Source: Chamaecrista fasciculata (Eukaryota > Streptophyta > Magnoliopsida > Fabales > Fabaceae). From it: a DNA stretch of 64,000 nt. A program made the translations under genes and the position numbers. The stretch spans positions 250,416 through 314,415 of the forward strand of contig QANZ01017106.1 of assembly GCA_003254925.1 (NCBI GenBank), given 5' to 3'. A model generated the notes under the pieces. It saw only the letters and a program-made list of their open reading frames with translations. It did no database searches and had not been told where the DNA came from. Shown here piece by piece: positions 13,041 through 26,500 of this stretch; the stretch's first letter is position 1; the number at the start of each line of letters is the position of its first letter.

Positions 13041-13210
13041 ATAGAGGATGTTCACCTCTATGATGTGGGTTCAAATTCGCCTTGGCCCCGCCAGTGCGAA
13101 CCCCTTCGCGTCGCCTCCATTTTGAGTGGTGCATGTGGACGTGTCCAGCCTCCGATTAAACTCGCTTCCATACCATTTTCTTTGTCTCTCCGAGGTCTTT
13201 TTAGTTAGCC

Positions 13211-14000
13211 ATCCGATCCCATGACTCGATCAGACCCACCCATGTGTAAATTCAGGCTCCCCAAAAAACCAACAACCATGCTTGCAAAGTGCAATAACTC
13301 CTTATCTTGTCATGTCTTGTCAATTATTTTTCTTCATTTTCACTTCATTTTCGATATCATCTTCCTCTCGTCTCAACTCCACTTATCATTTTTTTATATC
13401 ATAAATTTCATGCAACACTACTATTTTTTGAACCAACGGCCAGATTCAAAAGAAGTGTTATATATATAAAGCAACCCTTTTGAAGTTTGCGGACTATCAA
13501 TGGTCATTGAGAAAAAGTTGAAGTATTCATCTCTTAGAAAATTTCATTATGCTTAGCAAGATTATACTGTCCTATGTGGGTTATTCCATTATTGTGCTAA
13601 ATCCTACGATTTATTTTCATTGTTACCTCATTTGGGGTGATAATATCCTTAATTAGAACGCTGTCAGGGCGATCTCTATATATATAAAACCTAATAGGTG
13701 AATCCCAAGTGTTTGAATTGATTGTCTTTAGTGGTTCTTAGAGTATAAAACCATTTTAGTGAGCCTTTAGTTAAAGGTTGCATGAAAGACTCTTTAGTAG
13801 GTTGTAACCTTTGTACTTCGATTAGGTGCTACATATATATAAAACCTAATTGTAGGTGATTCTCAGTTAATGTTAACAAGTTGTGTACTTGCCTACTTGG
13901 TGATTACTCTTTTAATAAAACTCTCTTGTTGTGTGTTTGAGCAGATGATGTAAGATCGCAAAATTATTTCATTGGTATGAGCTTTTATAAATGAGAAAAC
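13211..14000. other. Spacer
   Basis: No gene recognised. Contains short direct repeats such as 'tatatataaaacctaat' at 13679 and 13832. Confidence 0.4.
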
Positions 14001-14462
14001 TTACTTTTGGTTTCTGAATTGTTACCGAATTAACGATTTAGTCCTTAAATTGTAAAACAATACGAATCAGTCCCTGAATTTTATACCACCGTTAACATTT
14101 TGGTTCCTGAATTGTAGAAAAATATTACACCACCGTCAACTTTTTAGTCCCTAAATTGTAGGAAAATATGAATCAATTTTCTGAATTTTACACTACCGTC
14201 AATCTTTTGGTCCTTGAGGGTGGTGTAAAATTCAGTGCTGGAGGGGTGGTCAGGGACCAAAAGGTTGACGGTAGTGTAAAATTTAAGGATTAATTCGTAT
14301 TTTTCTACAATTCACAGATCAAAAGGTTGACTGTGGTGTAAAATTCAGGGACTGATTCGTATTTTCCTACAATTCAAGGACCAAAAGGTTGACGGTGATG
14401 TAAAATTCAGAGACTGATTCGTATTTTCTACAATTTATGGACGAAATCGTTGACTCTTTATA
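14001..14462. mobile_element. Foldback element with internal repeats
   Basis: The left arm reads 'ggtttctgaattgtta...tttagtcc', the right arm gives the inverse. Each arm is itself built from units of roughly 70 bp: 'accgtcaa.cttttggtcc.tgaattgta' on the left, and 'ggaccaaaaggttgacggt' several times on the right. No coding content. Confidence 0.7.
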
Positions 14463-16314
14463 AATCTTGGTGTTTGGTTTTTTCTTTTGTTTAACCTATT
14501 TCAAATTAAACTTGATCAGTTTTTACAGCTTACTTTGCTTTAATTGAATTTCTTGTTGGATCCTATGTTGAAACTGAAGTTCTTATAACCTAATTACTTT
14601 TAACCAAAATTCTTTTAACAAAGTATTGTAAAATCAAAATTTCATATAAAACCAATTCAATACCCATTTTCATTCTTTTTTAACAGTGCTTTAATTAATT
14701 GTCGACAAAAAAACAATTATAAAACTTAAAATCACTTTGAATGGTACCATTTTTTTGGTTACAAACTTACAATGTATGCATACGCACAGTTACACTCATT
14801 GACCTTGACAATATTCCTAGCTAGATCAAATTTTATTTTATATGCATTTATGCCTCACTAAAAGCTAAGAAGCGCAGCTACTATTAATAGTTATGATAGC
14901 ATGTTCAATGAATTGTTGTATCAACTGATCTTTTTTTGGTTTTTCTCTTTGTACTAGCTAGTTGTCTCAAAGGTACACATATATATGTGTTGTATACATA
15001 CAAAATTTGATTGAGTACTAGACATGCCTGTAACCTATTTCAGTTTAAAGATCATATTACACAAATTAGACTTGATTGAGTATTAAATTAAGGGTAAAAT
15101 ACGGTAAATGTACTTGTGGTTTAGCCCAATCTCGCATTGGTGCTGTGTGGTATAAAAAATCTCACTTAAGATAAGGTATGCGTCGTTAAGCAATTAAGAT
15201 ACTTGTGGTTTTGTTCTGTCAATTTTAACGAAAATGCTGAAGTATTACTCACGTAATGAGGTACACACTTTTACCGATTAATTTTTATATATATATACCC
15301 TTAAACTCAATTAGGAGGTATATATATTTCATTGAAAGATAAATAGCAAATAGAAATAGGGGATTTAATTTAAGCGAAAGAGCTAGTGTGTGTCTATATA
15401 TATATATATATAATTAAGGAATGGATGAAATGACCTTTTTGGAGTACTTACTAGTGGAGCAGCTTTCAGGAAAGCAAATATATGACCAATCTCTTCCAAA
15501 AGGCAATGGCATATATATATATATAATTCTAAATTCTAATTAGGGTGTATGGGAAAAGGTAGATGCTTATGTAAAATCCCTAGCTGTCATCTATCAAAGC
15601 TTCGATTCAATACACAGCGTTCATTAACTTCATGGATGAGACGTTTCCGAATGAATTTTTTTGACTATAAGAAAAGAGATATATGAGTTGTGACATGTGG
15701 TTTGGTTGCTCATTTTTAGCTTCAAAAAGCCTACCACTCATGCATGCCTTTTTCGCGTCCTTCAATAATCATTTTTTTAAAAAAAAATTCAAAAAAAATG
15801 TGGTTTTACACACACACACACATAAGCAACACTGATCCTCCCTATTCATCATCTGAATTTGTCATACCCATATAGCGCCGAAAGAAATGTACGTGATTGA
15901 GAAAATCATGGTGAGTTTGTTTTTCTTAATTTTTTTTCACTTTTAAAAAAATGTAATTTATGATTAGAAAATTTTAGAGAAGATGATAGGTGTAATTAAT
16001 TAGTCGAAAAAAAAGTGCACTAGGATCCATCAACTATGATAGCTATAATTTTTGATAGAGTGATATGGATGTTTAATTCAACAATTTGTCTATATGTAAT
16101 GTGTTTATAATACCAAGTAGGCCAAGCTTAATTTTGGCCTATAGCACTAGTGGTAAACGTGACATTCAATTTGATTCATCGAAAAGGAATTACGTGCAGT
16201 GTCAGCACTTTTTCTTTTTGTTGACATATATCAATTGTGAGAGGATATTGATTAAATAAAATTAATGTGGATTTTAAATTAGATGATAAAGATAGAAATC
16301 AATCTTCCCACCTT
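14463..16314. other. AT-rich spacer
   Basis: No gene recognised. TA runs near 15397-15411 and 15511-15523; a CA run at 15807-15822. Confidence 0.5.
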
Positions 16315-16610
16315 TTTTTTTAAACGTAAACTAACAATTTAGTTATTGTATTTGAAAGATAATTGAATTGATAATTCAGTTCTAAAAGATTAAAATACAC
16401 ATTTACTTTTTGAAAAATCCAAATTGTATACTATTTAGTCATTGAAAGATTAAAATGATATACTATTTAGTCTATAAAATGACTAATTAATATGCCATTT
16501 TGATCTTTTAGAGACTAAATTATATTGTACATTTTCATCTTTAGATATCGAATTGTCAGCTCAAAAATTTTTTAGGAATTAAATTATTAGTTTATTCTAT
16601 TTTTTCCTTG
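16315..16610. repeat. Decayed small foldback
   Basis: 'aaactaacaatttagttat' at the left and 'ggaattaaattattagttt' at the right are inverse-related, with internal 'tatactatttagtc' phrases repeated. Same general type as other foldbacks here but strongly diverged. Confidence 0.4.
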
Positions 16611-18916
16611 AATGATCATATATATAATATTCAATCAAAATAAAGAACAAATTGGAGGGCCAAGATTGGCCCGATAATCAAATGAGTGATTTGAAAAGGT
16701 GAATATGCATATATATATTTGAAAGCTGAAACCAACCTTTCTTTTCTTGACCCACTATATATATATATTATATTAGGGCAAAATGCAACTTGATGGGATA
16801 AACTGATAACTCATTAAATGGCTATATATATGCTTTTCTATGTAAAATTCCGTTCCTGTTCTTTTTGCTGTCGGAAGAAAGGAAAAAAATATCAAGATGA
16901 AAAAGAAATGATATACTCATCATGCCATATATAGTGCCACCATGCCTTTACTAATTCAATTTTATTTGCATATTAAAAATACAAGTTATTTTGGAGAAAT
17001 GACATGCTAAATTATATCTTTTGATAGGATGGGATCAAGTTGATCCAATGGACGAGAGGAATTATGAGAATCATTCTAAACTATGGTATAAATTATTAAA
17101 TGGACTATGGAGTAATTAATAATTATGATGGTATATATACATACATATATAACACAGCTATTCCATATTCTCCACCATACATTCTTGTCAAACTAGCCAC
17201 CAATGAATAAGAAGCATGTGGGCCTAAACTTCTGATCACATCATATACTTAATAATTGCATGATGACAATGTGATCAATGACTGGAGAATTTCTAGTTGC
17301 TAGTTTTAACTTTTAAGATGTCAAATAAGTAAATAACACAAAGTCTTTCACCACAAGGCCTAACTGATGCTGATTTATGTTAAACCAAAAAGAAAAGACT
17401 ACATGAATTGTTTTTATGATCAAGACATAATGAACTAATAGAATATACCTTAAAAATGTATTTCAGTCTTGTTATTGACATTTATGAGGCTAAGATCCTC
17501 TTAATCTATTACATGTAATGGAATAAGTACTATTTAAATTCTTTGCTCTGGGAGAATTAATTCAATATATCAAACTTGTTCTAATTCTTTTAAAAACTAG
17601 CACTAGTACAGTACTAGTCAGAAATTAATGCATTATTATATTTGATCGATCTAAGAGAGTGTGTTTTTAATAAATATGTTTAGAAAAAATAACTTCATAT
17701 ATATATATATATAGATATAATATAAATATGATTTTGATAATTAGTTTTCAGTTGATAAATTAAATTTGAACCCTACATGTGTATTTAAGTCGAAGATTAT
17801 ATATATGTTCTTCGATTCAAATCTGAATGTCATTTACATAGTGATATGTTAGGTATGTAACAATACTATTTCAGTTTAAACTAAGTACATAAAATATCAC
17901 TCACTAACTTAAGCTTCAGAGGTAAATTGTATGATCTGTAGTTCATTATCTTGCCGGAGACGTACAAGTTTCCTCCCGGTAATTAGGTAAAATTGCCCGA
18001 GCCAAAACCTGATTTATCATGTTATAGAAACAAATTTTTTTATCATCAAACGAATAGATTTTCAGCTCGAGTCAAATTTTGCTAGGATTCTTAATTAACT
18101 TATATATAAGAACCAATCTATAAGCTAATGTTGTTGGTAATCGATATGATCAATTGATCATATCAATTACTTGCAAATGGTTATGACCTGTAATCCAAAT
18201 TAAGAATCAGCTGCGGAAGAGAGATGATCATAATTAATAATAGGCAAGTTTCTCTTCCTATGTGACAATATCGAGGTCTCTAAAATGGTGAATTTTGAAT
18301 TAATGTTAGCATTTAAATGACGAACAATTTGAATGAAACATTGAACTACTTCTCTGTACATGCATGTGTATCGGGTAAAGATCATTTGTTGCAGTATATT
18401 TACAATTAAACAAATGTCGAAATTAATTGCTTTTGTCATTTTCTTTATTTTTTTAAAAAAATAGGGGGACGTACACTCATTAAAAAATTGTTAAATTTAA
18501 TTAAGGACCACGAAATTGCATTAAATGGGTAATCAAGTGCGCAATTAATGAACCAGCCAAACAATGCCTATGAATTAGTGTTTTGCTTGGGTAACAGTAA
18601 CATTAATGCAGATAGACATAGTGGCACTGGGAGTGTTAGACTGACCAAAAATAAATTCCTTCAGCAATTAAATAAATAAAAAGCAGACACTTCTCCCTAA
18701 CAGCTAAAAGTTTGTTATTTAGTGTGTCAGCAATTTAAGAGAGGGTTTGTTCCCGATATAAGAGTAGTTAAGGATCCCATATTGTCCATAATAAAGTATG
18801 ATTATTATTTTGGATTTAGCCTAGGGTTTTGTAAATTAACCCTACTTACCACCACACCCTCTAGGCTTGAAGTTGAAGCCTTCAATTGTACTATACTGTT
18901 CAAGCTTTTTAATTAA
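16611..18916. other. AT-rich spacer
   Basis: No gene recognised on either strand. Open frames near 18200-18439 (minus) and 18722-18916 (plus) show no domain or codon pattern that supports them. Confidence 0.45.
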
Positions 18917-19838
18917 TTGAAGATCAAAATCTCAAATTGGTCCTAAATGTATGGAGTAGATTTCAAATCAGTCCTAAATATTTCATTTGTCTCATATTAG
19001 TCCTATTCAAAAATATTTATCTATCAATAGCCTAACGGTTGACAGGTGCAAAGATAGAACGCGTTGCCGTCAGTTGATTGATATAGTCGACCCCACCTAG
19101 TGAAAAAAGGCTTAGGTTGTTGTTGTTGTTGTCGTCGTCGTCTCATATTAGTCCTACATATTTCTGTATAAATTTCTCAAATTAGTCCCAAATTTATTTC
19201 TGATACGCGATTTAATTTTATTTGCTAATGGTTCCAACTAGACAAAAAAATAAGGAGAAAACTTATATCAAGTTCCTTATATGTTTGTCATAAAGTTCCT
19301 CCAATTACAAGCTTTAATTATATTCTCTCTCTTCTATGATTGGTCATGCAAAAGGTTGTGTTTAAATCCTCTCTCTATCATGATTGGTCATGCATAAAAT
19401 TTTTGCCACGTGTCAAATGTTGATTGGGGAACCTTAGAGCAAACATATAAGAACTTTACCTAAGTTTTGCCCAAAAATAATTGTTGAAGAGTTAACACAT
19501 AATTTTGAACTTGTCGCATTCGAACTTGAAATGAGATAGATGTGACCAACTTTGCTTGTTTTACTGTGAAACGGGCGATCAATTTTCAATAACTGATATT
19601 GACCTTGTGTGTTGGTGATCCCAACTAAATAGAGAAAACTCGTAAAAAAAACTATAACTTTGGGTTTGTCGTATTTGAAGTTCAAATGAGAGAGATAGCA
19701 TCAGTTTTGTGATCAATTTGAGAAATTATAAAAACATGTAAAATTAATATGAAACAAAAGAAATATTTAGGACTAATTTGAAATCTACTCCATATATTTG
19801 GGACCAACTTGAGGTTTTAGCCTTAATTTAACCATACC
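18917..19838. mobile_element. Foldback element carrying a SINE tail
   Basis: The left end ('tcaaattggtcctaaatgt', 'gtagatttcaaatcagtcct') is answered by the right end ('aggactaatttgaaatctac', 'gggaccaacttgaggtttt'). The right half contains the dispersed core ('gtcgcattcgaacttgaaatg'). The left arm is interrupted by a SINE-like insertion at about 19025-19145. Confidence 0.7.
19025..19145 (+). mobile_element. SINE 3' part (Au-like)
   Basis: Contains GTCGACCCCACCTAGTG followed by AGGCTTAGGTTGTTGTTG and a TTG/TCG run. This is the well-known 3' end of tRNA-derived plant SINEs of the Au type. The tRNA-like head is not clear. Confidence 0.6.
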
Positions 19839-20049
19839 CAACAGATAAGAGACATTATTATGGGAAGAGCATCTATATATATATACATCTATATAATTAT
19901 TAATGAATTTGTAGTACTTTATTATTATTATTATTATTATTATTTTCAAATAAAACAATAGTGGGATCGGAGAAGAATAGAAGATTAAATGATAAGGATA
20001 TATATATATATGAAATATAAATACAATTTAATTAATTACAATTAAGTGG

Positions 20050-21660
20050 GGTCATTTTTTTTTTTTCCGTAGAAATAGGATCGTTCATTCATAAAACAGA
20101 GAAAAACAGGGTACAGAGTACATAATCAGGTTCAACCTGTTCGATACACAAACAAAAGCATACTACCCAATACCACGAGGGGTATGGGTTCCGAGTCTAT
20201 CCATAGTGAAAGGTAAACTAGCAAAAGCAGGACAAAAGTGATAAGTCTGATAGTTACAACACGAAACCAGAGCATTCCCAGCAAGGCTATCCGCACACTG
20301 ATTCCCCTCCCTTAGTACATGTGATATCTTGAAAACTTCAAAAGAGTTGAGGGATGACCTGCAGAGGGAAATAATCGGTGCAAGATGATGTAAGGGATTT
20401 AACGACACATCATTAATCATATTAATCAACATCATGCAATCAGATTCAATCCATATTTTCGTTGCATTAATAGAGACGGCAAGTTTTATCCCAAGGAGAA
20501 GCCCCCAACATTCTGCCAGGAGGCTATTTCCTTGTCCCAGAAATTGCTGAAAACCTATAATCCAATTGCCGAACTGATCTCTAATGATTCCTCCTGCGGC
20601 CATGGAATGTGACAGAGGGTCACACGCTCCGTCGGTGTTCAATTTGAGCCATCCTTCTTCAGGAGTCGACCATCTCACCAGGACAGGATCTGTTCTTTGA
20701 CTTGGTTGCTTGGTGGGAGCTGCAAGGAAGAAAAATTCTGTGGCATAGTTACAGACCTCTTTGGCGATGGCAGAGGGTTGGATTGGAGCATGTAGGAATG
20801 CTTTTTTGTTTCTGGCATTCCAAATACTCCATATTCCAGCAGAAAAAATTGTTCCAAACGGAATACTGAGAGAGGAGAGGTCCTGACAGTTTGCCCAAGA
20901 TTTTAACCAAGATGTGAAATCAATGGAGGACTGGAAAAAAGAAGAAGGAAAGTTGCAAGACTTCCAAATGTCTTTTGACACCGAACAGTATCTGAACAAA
21001 TGCTCGGCATTTTCAGTATCCTCACCACAGAGAGAGCATTGAGAGTTAATGTCGATTCCTCGTGAGGCAAGGAAATGCTTGGCAGGTATGGCGTTATGAG
21101 CAAGAAGCCAGAAGAAGAATTTCTGTCTTGGGTGACATTGGATATTCCAGACCCACTTGAGCGAGGCCGTGGTCGAGGTTTGATTGTTGCTGAGAAGAGA
21201 ATATGCCGACTTCAGGGTAAAGATCCCATTGGAATTTGGTTCCCAACTCATACGATCATCGTGAGTACTTAGGGGATTCCTGGGGGTTCCGATCATTGAA
21301 TGGATGATGTTCGTTGGTAGTGGAAACGGGATGAGATGCCATTTCCAACTTCCAGTGTCGTCTAGGACATCCCTGACCGTGACTTTTTCGAAGTGTTGGG
21401 GAACCGGCCCTTCAATAAAGTTCCTGAGTGGTCCAATAGATAGCCATCTATCAAACCAGAAGGAGGAATGGCGCCCAGAGTGAATAATGATTTTAGATCC
21501 TAGATTAATAACTTCTTTCCCTCTTGCAAGGCATTTGCAAAGAATGGATCTGTTGTTCTTAACCATGGCTCTGGCTTTGCAGATGCATACATAATGAAAA
21601 AACACGGAGTCTCTCTTAATTAGGTCAATGGGGGTTTGGTGTTACTTTAATATATATATA
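20050..21660 (-). mobile_element. LINE 3' remnant: zinc-binding region plus RNase H-like domain
   Basis: A long open frame on the minus strand (21605-20163, 480 residues from the first possible start, open a little further upstream) is the C-terminal part of a plant L1-like ORF2 protein. In order: a connector region (GSKIIIHSGRHSSFWFDRWL), a zinc-binding RT-associated region (CHPRQKFFFWLLAHNAIP, then CSLCG and HLFRYC), and an RNase H-like domain in the last third with its acidic residues present (NTDGACD, LAECWG, IESDC, GNQCADSLA). A tail ends in an A-run, seen as T at 20057-20068. The endonuclease and RT proper are missing, so it is 5' truncated. It is the same family as 50660-51952. No clear target-site duplication found. 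Confidence 0.85.
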
Positions 21661-22702
21661 TATACAATTAATAATTATGAAATGATTAGTGAAAAGAACA
21701 TAAAAATCCAAAACATATATATGTAACAACATTATATTAAAGGAAGGGATAGATGGCATCTTAAGTAAGTAAGCATTTCCATTTTAAGGGAGAAAATGGT
21801 GTGGGATTGATTTAATTATTTAATAGAGAATATATATATTAGGAGAGAGAGAGAGAGCGCGAAGGAATCAGTATCACACATGAGTGTTAGTGTGAGTAAG
21901 TAATATTTTATTAACCCGTCGTCTCCGGGGCAGAGAAATCCAAAGTAGTGATGATAATGCTTTTTGGTACACTTTGGAGTTTTGACTACACACATACATC
22001 AAGAGAGAGAGAGAGAGAGGGGTTATTGAGAATATAATAGAGATATGTGTCTTTTTTCTGTGGTGTATGTATGTTCCTTCAATTCATTCATTCATTCATT
22101 CCAATTCCTTTGTTGCTTGCTTCCTCTAATTCCATTCATTCTTGCTCGAAGTTGCTCTTGGTTTGATTAGTTGGAGGAAGTGAAGTGATCGAAGGAAGTG
22201 TCGTTTTCGGAGATATACCCTTAGCTTTCATTAGTTTTAATATTTGTGACCCAAAACAAAAACAAAACCGACAACACCCACCATCACCACCACCACCTAC
22301 CCCTCCTCTTTCATTTTCCTTTCCACTTCTTTCTGGAATTTCTTCTTTCACTTTTTCTCCTTCTTCACCAACCCATGTCAGTCCCTTCATTAGTTTGTGT
22401 TTAGAACTACAACTAGCTAACTTCGCTTTACTCTCTCCCTCTCTCTTTTGGTGGTGATCATATATTTTCATAGGTATACTGTAAGAGTTAGCAAGGTATA
22501 TAAGTAGGCTTTTTTTCAGCCTTATTAGGTAGGGAGATCCAATTAAGAAGAGATATAGACTGTAATTGGAATTGAAGTCGGTAGGTGATACTAATAGCTA
22601 GCTAGTGCTAGGTATGGTAGGCGTAGAACAGGATTAGCTAGCTTTGATGAAATAATGGTGAGATATTAAATTAAAGGTGGGGGAGATATTAGTAGTGTGA
22701 GA
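21661..22702 (+). promoter_or_regulatory. Upstream region and long 5' leader of the KANADI1-like gene
   Basis: The kilobase before the start codon changes from AT-rich spacer to a purine- then pyrimidine-rich leader. It has GA runs at about 21843-21858 and 22002-22018, CATT repeats at 22083-22100, and CT-rich sequence at 22270-22450. GA repeats upstream of plant developmental genes are known binding sites for GAGA-binding BPC proteins; that they act here is inference. Short open frames in the leader (for example 22185-22457) are low-complexity and not supported as genes. Confidence 0.5.
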
Positions 22703-23547
22703 ATGAAGAAGGAAGGTAGTTATAGAGAGGATGAGATGAAAAGGAAATGGTTGAGTAGCAGTAGTAATTGTAATAATAAGAGTACAAGTAGCACTAATAA
22801 TTGTGATCTTTCTCTTCAAATAAGCCCTCATCCTCCATCATCATCAACATCAACACCACCACACAACACAGCTTCAAATTTGGGATGTATTAGTAATTGT
22901 ACAAGTACAGACCTGTGTCTGGGAATAAGGCATAGTAGTATTCATAATAATACTAATACTAGTATTATGAGAAGCCCTCCTCCTCCACAGTATCAGTATC
23001 ACTACCCATATTATCCTTCATCAGATTCAGATCAGCCTTACTTGCTGCAACATCACTCATCAACACCACAAGGTGGGCTGGGCTTGGGCTTGGGCTTGGG
23101 CTTGGGCCTCAAGAGGCCCATCAAGGGGATCCCTCTCTACCACCACCGTGGCTTCCCAGCGTTGTTGCCGCCTGCTGCTGCAACTCCCTTATCCAATAAT
23201 AATAACATATATAATTATTATAATAATAGTAAGAATAGTAGTATGTGTTATAGTAGTAGTAGTAGTGGAATTGATCATCATAGTAGCCATAGTATAGTTG
23301 ATGATGATGATGAATATGGGAATTATGGAGATAGGGGTAGTTGTTGGAATAATACTAATAATCACCATCAGATTCATCAGATGAATAGATCAATATCATC
23401 ATCAGCATCTCGGATGAATATGATTATGCCCAAAATGCCCTCAAAGAGAAGTATGAGGGCTCCCAGAATGCGTTGGACTACCACTCTCCATGCCAGATTC
23501 GTTCACGCCGTTCAGCTTCTTGGCGGCCACCAAAGTAAGTAATTACC

Positions 23548-23580
<33 letters not shown>

Positions 23581-26500
23581 TTATTAATATAATCTTTGTT
23601 TTCTTATTGTATTATATATATGTATGTGTGTAGGAGCAACTCCAAAGTCAGTTCTGGAGCTGATGGATGTGAAGGATCTCACATTAGCCCATGTCAAAAG
23701 TCATTTACAGGTACGTTTTCTAATAAATCTCTTAGCTTTCTCTCTCATTCTGATCTGTGTGTGATATATCCATGTGGGACGGTGTATGTTTAGGGGCACA
23801 ATGGCCGATGAAAAAAGCAGTCAATAATATTATAATGTATTATTAATTAAAGACAAAAGAGTGGTCAGTAGTCATCACTTATAAGTTATAACACACCCTA
23901 CTCATGTATCAGTATTGAGTCGAAAGAAAGACAGACCCAGACCCTTTAAGGCTTTAACATACACACACACACACACACTCTCTTACACAATTCTCTGCTA
24001 TCTCTATTCTCTATCACACACAAACAGACACCACCACCACACAACAGAACTCATCATTTCCCAATAATCACTCTCTCTCTCAAGTCTGATCATTTGCCAC
24101 CTTTTCAAACATATATACATAAAATTATTATTTTATATACTTCTAATATATCAACTTGTCTTGATAATGACCAAACAATCACACGAATGAAACTATAGAT
24201 ATGTACATATATATGCCAATACCCATGATGCCTTAATTAGCTTATCAGTTTTCCTTCTTCTAATTTTATTCTAATATATATTATCAATTAACAAAGCAAT
24301 AATGATTTGGTTTTAATTAACTTGTTCTCTTTTTTCAATTGTGGATTTGCCTGTGTAAAATGGCTGACTAGCTAATTGCCATCACCTGTTTCCAGATGTA
24401 TCGGACAGTTAAGACCACTGACAAATCTACAGTTTCCTCAGGTAATTCCATTTCCATCCTATATTATGTTGCTTGATTAATTAGTCTTCCACATTCCATT
24501 TTTTTCTTTATCATTCTTTTTCTTAAAAAAATTTATCACCCTTATCTTCTTAAACACACAACTAATAACTATATCTTATAAGCAAACAGGGAAAAGCAAA
24601 TGTCAATCCAATTCTTCTTTTCTTATATATGATCACTCATTTAATCTATATATATATAACCATCCCAAGCTTTATCAGACATGTATATATTCAGTACTGA
24701 ACGAGGCTTCACTCATAATCCTCCAAACCTCCAAATTAAAGCATATTATAAAATTTTTTAAAAATTGACATTATGCATATATAATATTATATTAATTATT
24801 AATCAATCAATTTGGAATTAATTAACTCATTACTATATTTAATTTGAAGATGCTTCCCTTTGAATTTCTTGCATGCATGCAGGCCAATCAGATGGTTCAG
24901 GTGAAGATGACATGTCTCCTGTCAGTGGCGGTGCCGCCAATGATCACGGTGGTGTCCGGCAATTTCCGGATCAAAGAGGGCGGCCAGATCAGTCGGAGCA
25001 ACAAGATATAGACTACTCTTCATCATCACCTACTCTATGGAGTAATTCTTCAAGGTATACCAACATTTAATTTTCCTTAGCTTTCTCCCTAGCTATACTA
25101 CTAAAGGTTAATTAATCATTTGATGAAAAAGAAAAGAAGGAAATCATGTGCTTTATGTACCTATAATTAAGAACATAAATATTTTAATATCATTCATTAA
25201 GGGAGATGGATCGTACTAATTATTAATGTTTGATTTGCTTTTGCTTTTGCATGGTATCTCTTTAGAAATCAATGCAACTCCACGTCCACACCAATTTTTT
25301 TTAACATTTTAGTGAAGAATAAAAAGGGTTCTTGTGACAGCTTTTGCTTTACTTGTGATAGGGTTTCTTCTTTCTTTCTTTCTTTTGTTTCTTTTACACA
25401 TACGTATATATATCTTTTGTACCTTAAGGAATTTCTCGCCTCAGATATGTTTAGCTTTGGCAGGGTTTAATAAAAGGGAATTAAAGCTATACCCACAACA
25501 CATAATTAAACCTCAAAGAAAAGCACCCCACTGCTGCTTGCACTTTCTCCTTTGTATACATTCACACAAACAATAATATATTTGATATATTCTAAAATGT
25601 ATATTGTACTATATATATATTAGCCTTTTTTCAAAAAATATATATATGTATTAGCCTAGTACTGATATTATTGACAAACAAACACACACACACACATATG
25701 CAAATTAAAGCTTATCATTGCATATTTGCATTAATTGAATATTCACTACTCAAACACATTTGACAATTAGCTAGCTAGCTAGGTGAAATGAAAGGTTTAA
25801 ATTATATATATACGAAGATATATTTTTGTTTCTGAATCTATATATCAAAGGGAAAAAAGTGTATATATATATATATATGCATGGATGCTAAAGATGAAGT
25901 TTTAAACTTTCAAAGTGATAATGAAACTATAGCCTTTCAGAAAGAACATTAGGTTGAATATATATATGTTTTACTTGAAGACATACACTGTCAGATTAAT
26001 TTTGTTAGAAGAATACATAATTTGTTACCAAAATTTCAATCATGATTATACATATATATAAGAATGCATAATTGGATATATAAGCCTGACCTTTATGTTT
26101 AAAAATTACTTATATCTCTTTTTTATTAGGAAAATTTACACCATCTTTTTTAAACCATCTCTCACAAAGCGGAAAGTGTCATTTATCCAAAATTCTAATT
26201 CATATCAAAGGCTAACGAGTAATTCAAGCTTAATTATTGTCAGACTGTAACTGGTATATGTTAATTTTTTTAACTATTAATTGATTTGTTTTAGGTCACA
26301 AATATGAAAAAAAAAAATAATAGTGTGTGATTTCACATCCGTTATCGTTGAAATTATTTTCGTAATGCTAGACTAAAGAAAATTTAACCAATATAGAAGA
26401 CCAGTATCAAACTCAAATAATAAGGAGAAAGTGTTGAGTTTTTGTCATTCTTTTTTGCTGGTGTATTATATATATGTATGTATAGAAAACTTTTACTGGT

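Noticed and set aside
12984..13208. Possible small gene near 13 kb
   Set aside because: Frame starts in a repeat and shows no domain; the GC rise is explained better by repeat or SINE-like sequence.
18200..18439. 79-residue minus-strand frame
   Set aside because: No similarity recognised, AT-rich codons, no splice or promoter support.
20050..21660. Target-site duplication of the 20-kb LINE
   Set aside because: Only short chance matches (such as TACAATTAA) at uncertain distance from the ends; not convincing.
22185..22457. Open frame in the KANADI1 leader, and its antisense frame (22136-22471)
   Set aside because: Low-complexity Pro/Ser sequence from a CT-rich leader; no family features.
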